A stretch of 64,000 nucleotides of DNA from Serratia fonticola (lineage in GTDB: Bacteria; Pseudomonadota; Gammaproteobacteria; Enterobacterales; Enterobacteriaceae): contig NZ_CP011254.1 in assembly GCF_001006005.1 (NCBI RefSeq), forward strand, positions 310,001-374,000, given 5' to 3'. The translations under genes and the position numbers were made by a program. Below the pieces are notes generated by a model. The model was not told the DNA's origin. It ran no database searches and saw nothing but the letters and a program-made list of their open reading frames with translations. Shown here piece by piece: positions 61,922-64,000 of this stretch. Position 1 is the stretch's first letter. Each line of letters begins with the position of its first letter.

Positions 61922-62625
61922 CCGAATTTGTTTTTGAGCAGATCGGCACCATCCGTTCTCCGTATAAAGAGAAATTCGCGGTTCCCCGTCAGCCTGGGCT
62001 AGTTGAAGACGGCGGCGGTGAACTGTTGCTGTTGCCGCCTTACAATCAGCCCGAAGCGGTACGTGGCCTCAGCGAGTTCAGCCATCTGTGGGTGATGTTT
62101 GTGTTTCATCAAACCATGGAAGGAGGCTGGCGTCCTACCGTGCGGCCTCCTCGTCTGGGCGGTAATGCACGTATGGGCGTGTTCGCCACCCGTTCGACCT
62201 TTCGCCCTAACCCGTTGGGTATGTCCTTGATCGAACTGAAAGGCATACGGACTCAAGGGGGCGAGGTGGTACTGGAGTTGGGCAGCCTGGATTTGGTTGA
62301 CGGTACGCCGGTGGTCGATATCAAACCCTATTTGCCGTTTGCCGAAAGCCATCCGCAAGCGCGAGCCGGTTTTGCTCAGGCGGCTCCGGCTGGTGATATG
62401 CCGGTGTATTTCTCACCCGAAGCGGAACAACAGCTGCAGCAACATTTGCGGCGCTACCCCAACCTGCGCCGTTTTATCACTCAGGTTCTGGCGCAAGATC
62501 CTCGCCCCGCCTATCGAAAAGAAGAAGCCAGCGGGCGCGAATATGCGGTATGGTTGTTGGAGTTCAACGTGCGCTGGCGGATCGTTGATAGTCAAAGCGA
62601 AGTGTTGTCGCTCGACGCCCGTTAA
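61918..62625 (+). CDS. trmO: tRNA (t6A37) N6-methyltransferase TrmO (TsaA, YaeB)
   Basis: A 235-residue protein with the TsaA-like beta barrel: EQIGTIRSPYKEKFAVPRQPGL, FSHLWVMFVFHQT, RMGVFATRSTFRPNPLGMSL and LDLVDGTPVVDIKPYLPF. It methylates t6A37 of tRNA-Thr using SAM. Translationally coupled to rcsF, as in E. coli. Confidence 0.95.
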   Translation: MTEFVFEQIGTIRSPYKEKFAVPRQPGLVEDGGGELLLLPPYNQPEAVRGLSEFSHLWVMFVFHQTMEGGWRPTVRPPRLGGNARMGVFATRSTFRPNPLGMSLIELKGIRTQGGEVVLELGSLDLVDGTPVVDIKPYLPFAESHPQARAGFAQAAPAGDMPVYFSPEAEQQLQQHLRRYPNLRRFITQVLAQDPRPAYRKEEASGREYAVWLLEFNVRWRIVDSQSEVLSLDAR

Positions 62626-62746
62626 AATTCCGCCCGCTCTCTTTTGACAACCGGCTTGCGCTGGTAAACTAAACCACTTTTGAAAATTTTGGCGGCCAAC
62701 CCTGGCAGCCCGATGCAATTTGCAGTTCTAACGGAACCAAAACACC

Positions 62747-64000
62747 ATGCGTACAAGCCAATATCTGCTCTCCACACTGAAGGAGACACCTGCCGACGCC
62801 GAAGTGATCAGCCACCAGCTGATGCTACGCGCCGGGATGATCCGCAAGCTGGCCTCCGGTCTTTACACCTGGTTGCCGACCGGCCTGCGCGTTCTGAAGA
62901 AGGTTGAAAACATCGTTCGCGAAGAAATGAACAATGCTAACGCGATCGAAGTTTCCATGCCGGTTGTTCAGCCCGCAGACCTCTGGCTGGAAAGCGGCCG
63001 CTGGGAGCAGTATGGCCCGGAATTGCTGCGCTTTGTCGATCGCGGCGAGCGTCCCTTTGTGCTTGGTCCAACCCATGAAGAAGTGATCACCGATCTGATC
63101 CGCAACGAAATCAGCTCTTACAAACAGCTGCCGCTGAACTTCTTCCAGATCCAGACCAAATTCCGTGACGAGGTTCGTCCACGTTTTGGCGTGATGCGCT
63201 CGCGTGAATTCCTGATGAAGGATGCCTATTCCTTCCACACCACCCAGGAATCCCTGCAGGTCACCTACGACGCGATGTACGAAGCCTACAGCAAGATCTT
63301 TAACCGCATGGGTCTGGATTTCCGTCCGGTGCTGGCCGATACCGGTTCTATCGGCGGCAGCGCTTCACATGAGTTCCAGGTGCTGGCAGACAGCGGTGAA
63401 GACGATATCGTGTTCTCAACCGGTTCCGACTATGCTGCCAACATCGAGTTGGCCGAAGCGGTTGCCCCTGCTCAGCCACGTGCTGCGGCAACGGAAGAAC
63501 TGCGCATCATCGATACGCCGAACGCCAAAACCATCGCCGAACTGGTAGAGCAATTCCAACTGCCAGTAGAGAAAACGGTGAAAACCTTGATGGTGCACGC
63601 CCGTGAAGAGAGTGGCCACAAGCTGGTTGCCCTGCTGGTGCGCGGCGATCACGAGCTGAATGAAATCAAGGCCGAGAAACTGCCACAGGTCGCGGTTCCA
63701 CTGACTTTCGCCACGGAAGAAGAAATCCGTGCAATCGTCGGCGCAGGCCCAGGATCCCTTGGTCCAGTCAACCTGCCGATCCCAGTGGTTGTCGATCGCA
63801 GCGTAGCCGCTATGAGCGACTTCGGCGCCGGTGCCAACATCGATGGCAAACACTACTTTGGCATCAACTGGGAGCGTGATTTGCCGCTGCCACAGAGTGC
63901 CGATATCCGTAACGTGGTGGAAGGCGATGCCAGCCCAGACGGTAAAGGTACGCTGCTGATCAAGCGCGGTATCGAAGTGGGCCACATCTTCCAACTGGGT
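62747..64000 (+). CDS. proS: Prolyl-tRNA synthetase ProS, 5' part (runs off the window)
   Basis: The first 418 residues of a bacterial-type ProRS, without a stop before the window ends. Class II motifs: [16 protein letters not shown], motif 2 [25 protein letters not shown]. From about residue 224 the inserted editing domain (INS, YbaK-like; [32 protein letters not shown]) that clears Ala-tRNA-Pro is present. Complete family members have about 570 residues, so the C-terminal catalytic motif 3 and anticodon domain lie beyond the edge. Confidence 0.96.
   Translation, partial: MRTSQYLLSTLKETPADAEVISHQLMLRAGMIRKLASGLYTWLPTGLRVLKKVENIVREEMNNANAIEVSMPVVQPADLWLESGRWEQYGPELLRFVDRGERPFVLGPTHEEVITDLIRNEISSYKQLPLNFFQIQTKFRDEVRPRFGVMRSREFLMKDAYSFHTTQESLQVTYDAMYEAYSKIFNRMGLDFRPVLADTGSIGGSASHEFQVLADSGEDDIVFSTGSDYAANIELAEAVAPAQPRAAATEELRIIDTPNAKTIAELVEQFQLPVEKTVKTLMVHAREESGHKLVALLVRGDHELNEIKAEKLPQVAVPLTFATEEEIRAIVGAGPGSLGPVNLPIPVVVDRSVAAMSDFGAGANIDGKHYFGINWERDLPLPQSADIRNVVEGDASPDGKGTLLIKRGIEVGHIFQLG

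Overview
The window is a chromosomal segment of an enterobacterium that looks most like Serratia or a close relative (Yersiniaceae). The reasons are E. coli-type gene order (nrdHIEF, proVWX, emrRAB, yfiF-trxC-tapT-patZ-pssA-yfiM, gmhB/metNIQ-rcsF-trmO-proS), two ERIC repeats, a complete rrn operon and enterobacterial regulatory sites (MetJ, NrdR, RstA, proU P2). The genus is inferred from gene content and the look of the 16S, not from a search.

Layout. 1-12.5 kb holds short, mostly single-gene units: an orphan phage Q-type antiterminator, a GNAT enzyme, YodC-like, DoxX and SmrA proteins, a membrane AraC regulator divergent from a secreted hydrolase, a LysR regulator divergent from an MFS pump, the acid-shock gene asr with a very small ydgU-like gene behind it, an ElaB-like protein, and a MocR regulator divergent from an AhpD-fold protein. 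12.6-16.5 kb is nrdHIEF, the Mn/Fe class Ib ribonucleotide reductase, behind paired NrdR boxes.

16.5-33 kb is an accessory block lying exactly where E. coli passes from nrdF to proV. It starts with a 2-hydroxycarboxylate (citrate/malate type) transporter and a divergent CitAB/DcuSR-type two-component system. It continues with a sulfoquinovose (SQ) catabolism cluster: ompL-like porin, yihO, yihP, yihQ, an L-fucose-isomerase-family protein, a GalM-type mutarotase, a class II aldolase and yihU, divergent from yihV and yihW. The order copies the E. coli yih cluster, but the isomerase (yihS), aldolase (yihT) and probably the mutarotase (yihR) are filled by members of other families. The proteins suggest a complete route: porin, symporters, sulfoquinovosidase, mutarotase, SQ isomerase, SF kinase, SFP aldolase and SLA reductase, giving DHAP for glycolysis and DHPS as waste. 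This is the most interesting system in the window.

33-44 kb holds proVWX (glycine betaine ABC importer), a LysR/MFS pair, a structured non-coding interval and emrR followed by an efflux operon that carries its own outer-membrane factor ahead of emrAB. 44-52 kb is the conserved yfiF to yfiM segment. 52.4-58 kb is an rrn operon on the minus strand (16S, tRNA-Ile, tRNA-Ala, 23S, 5S) with its P1 and P2 promoters. Its 5S side has the neighbours of E. coli rrnG and its 16S side those of rrnH. 58-64 kb is gmhB, the methionine importer metNIQ behind MetJ boxes, rcsF, trmO and the 5' part of proS.

Repeats: two ERIC elements (22992-23118 and a longer one at 51532-51708) and two copies of a longer element with G/C-rich inverted ends (11778-11934 and 52122-52357).
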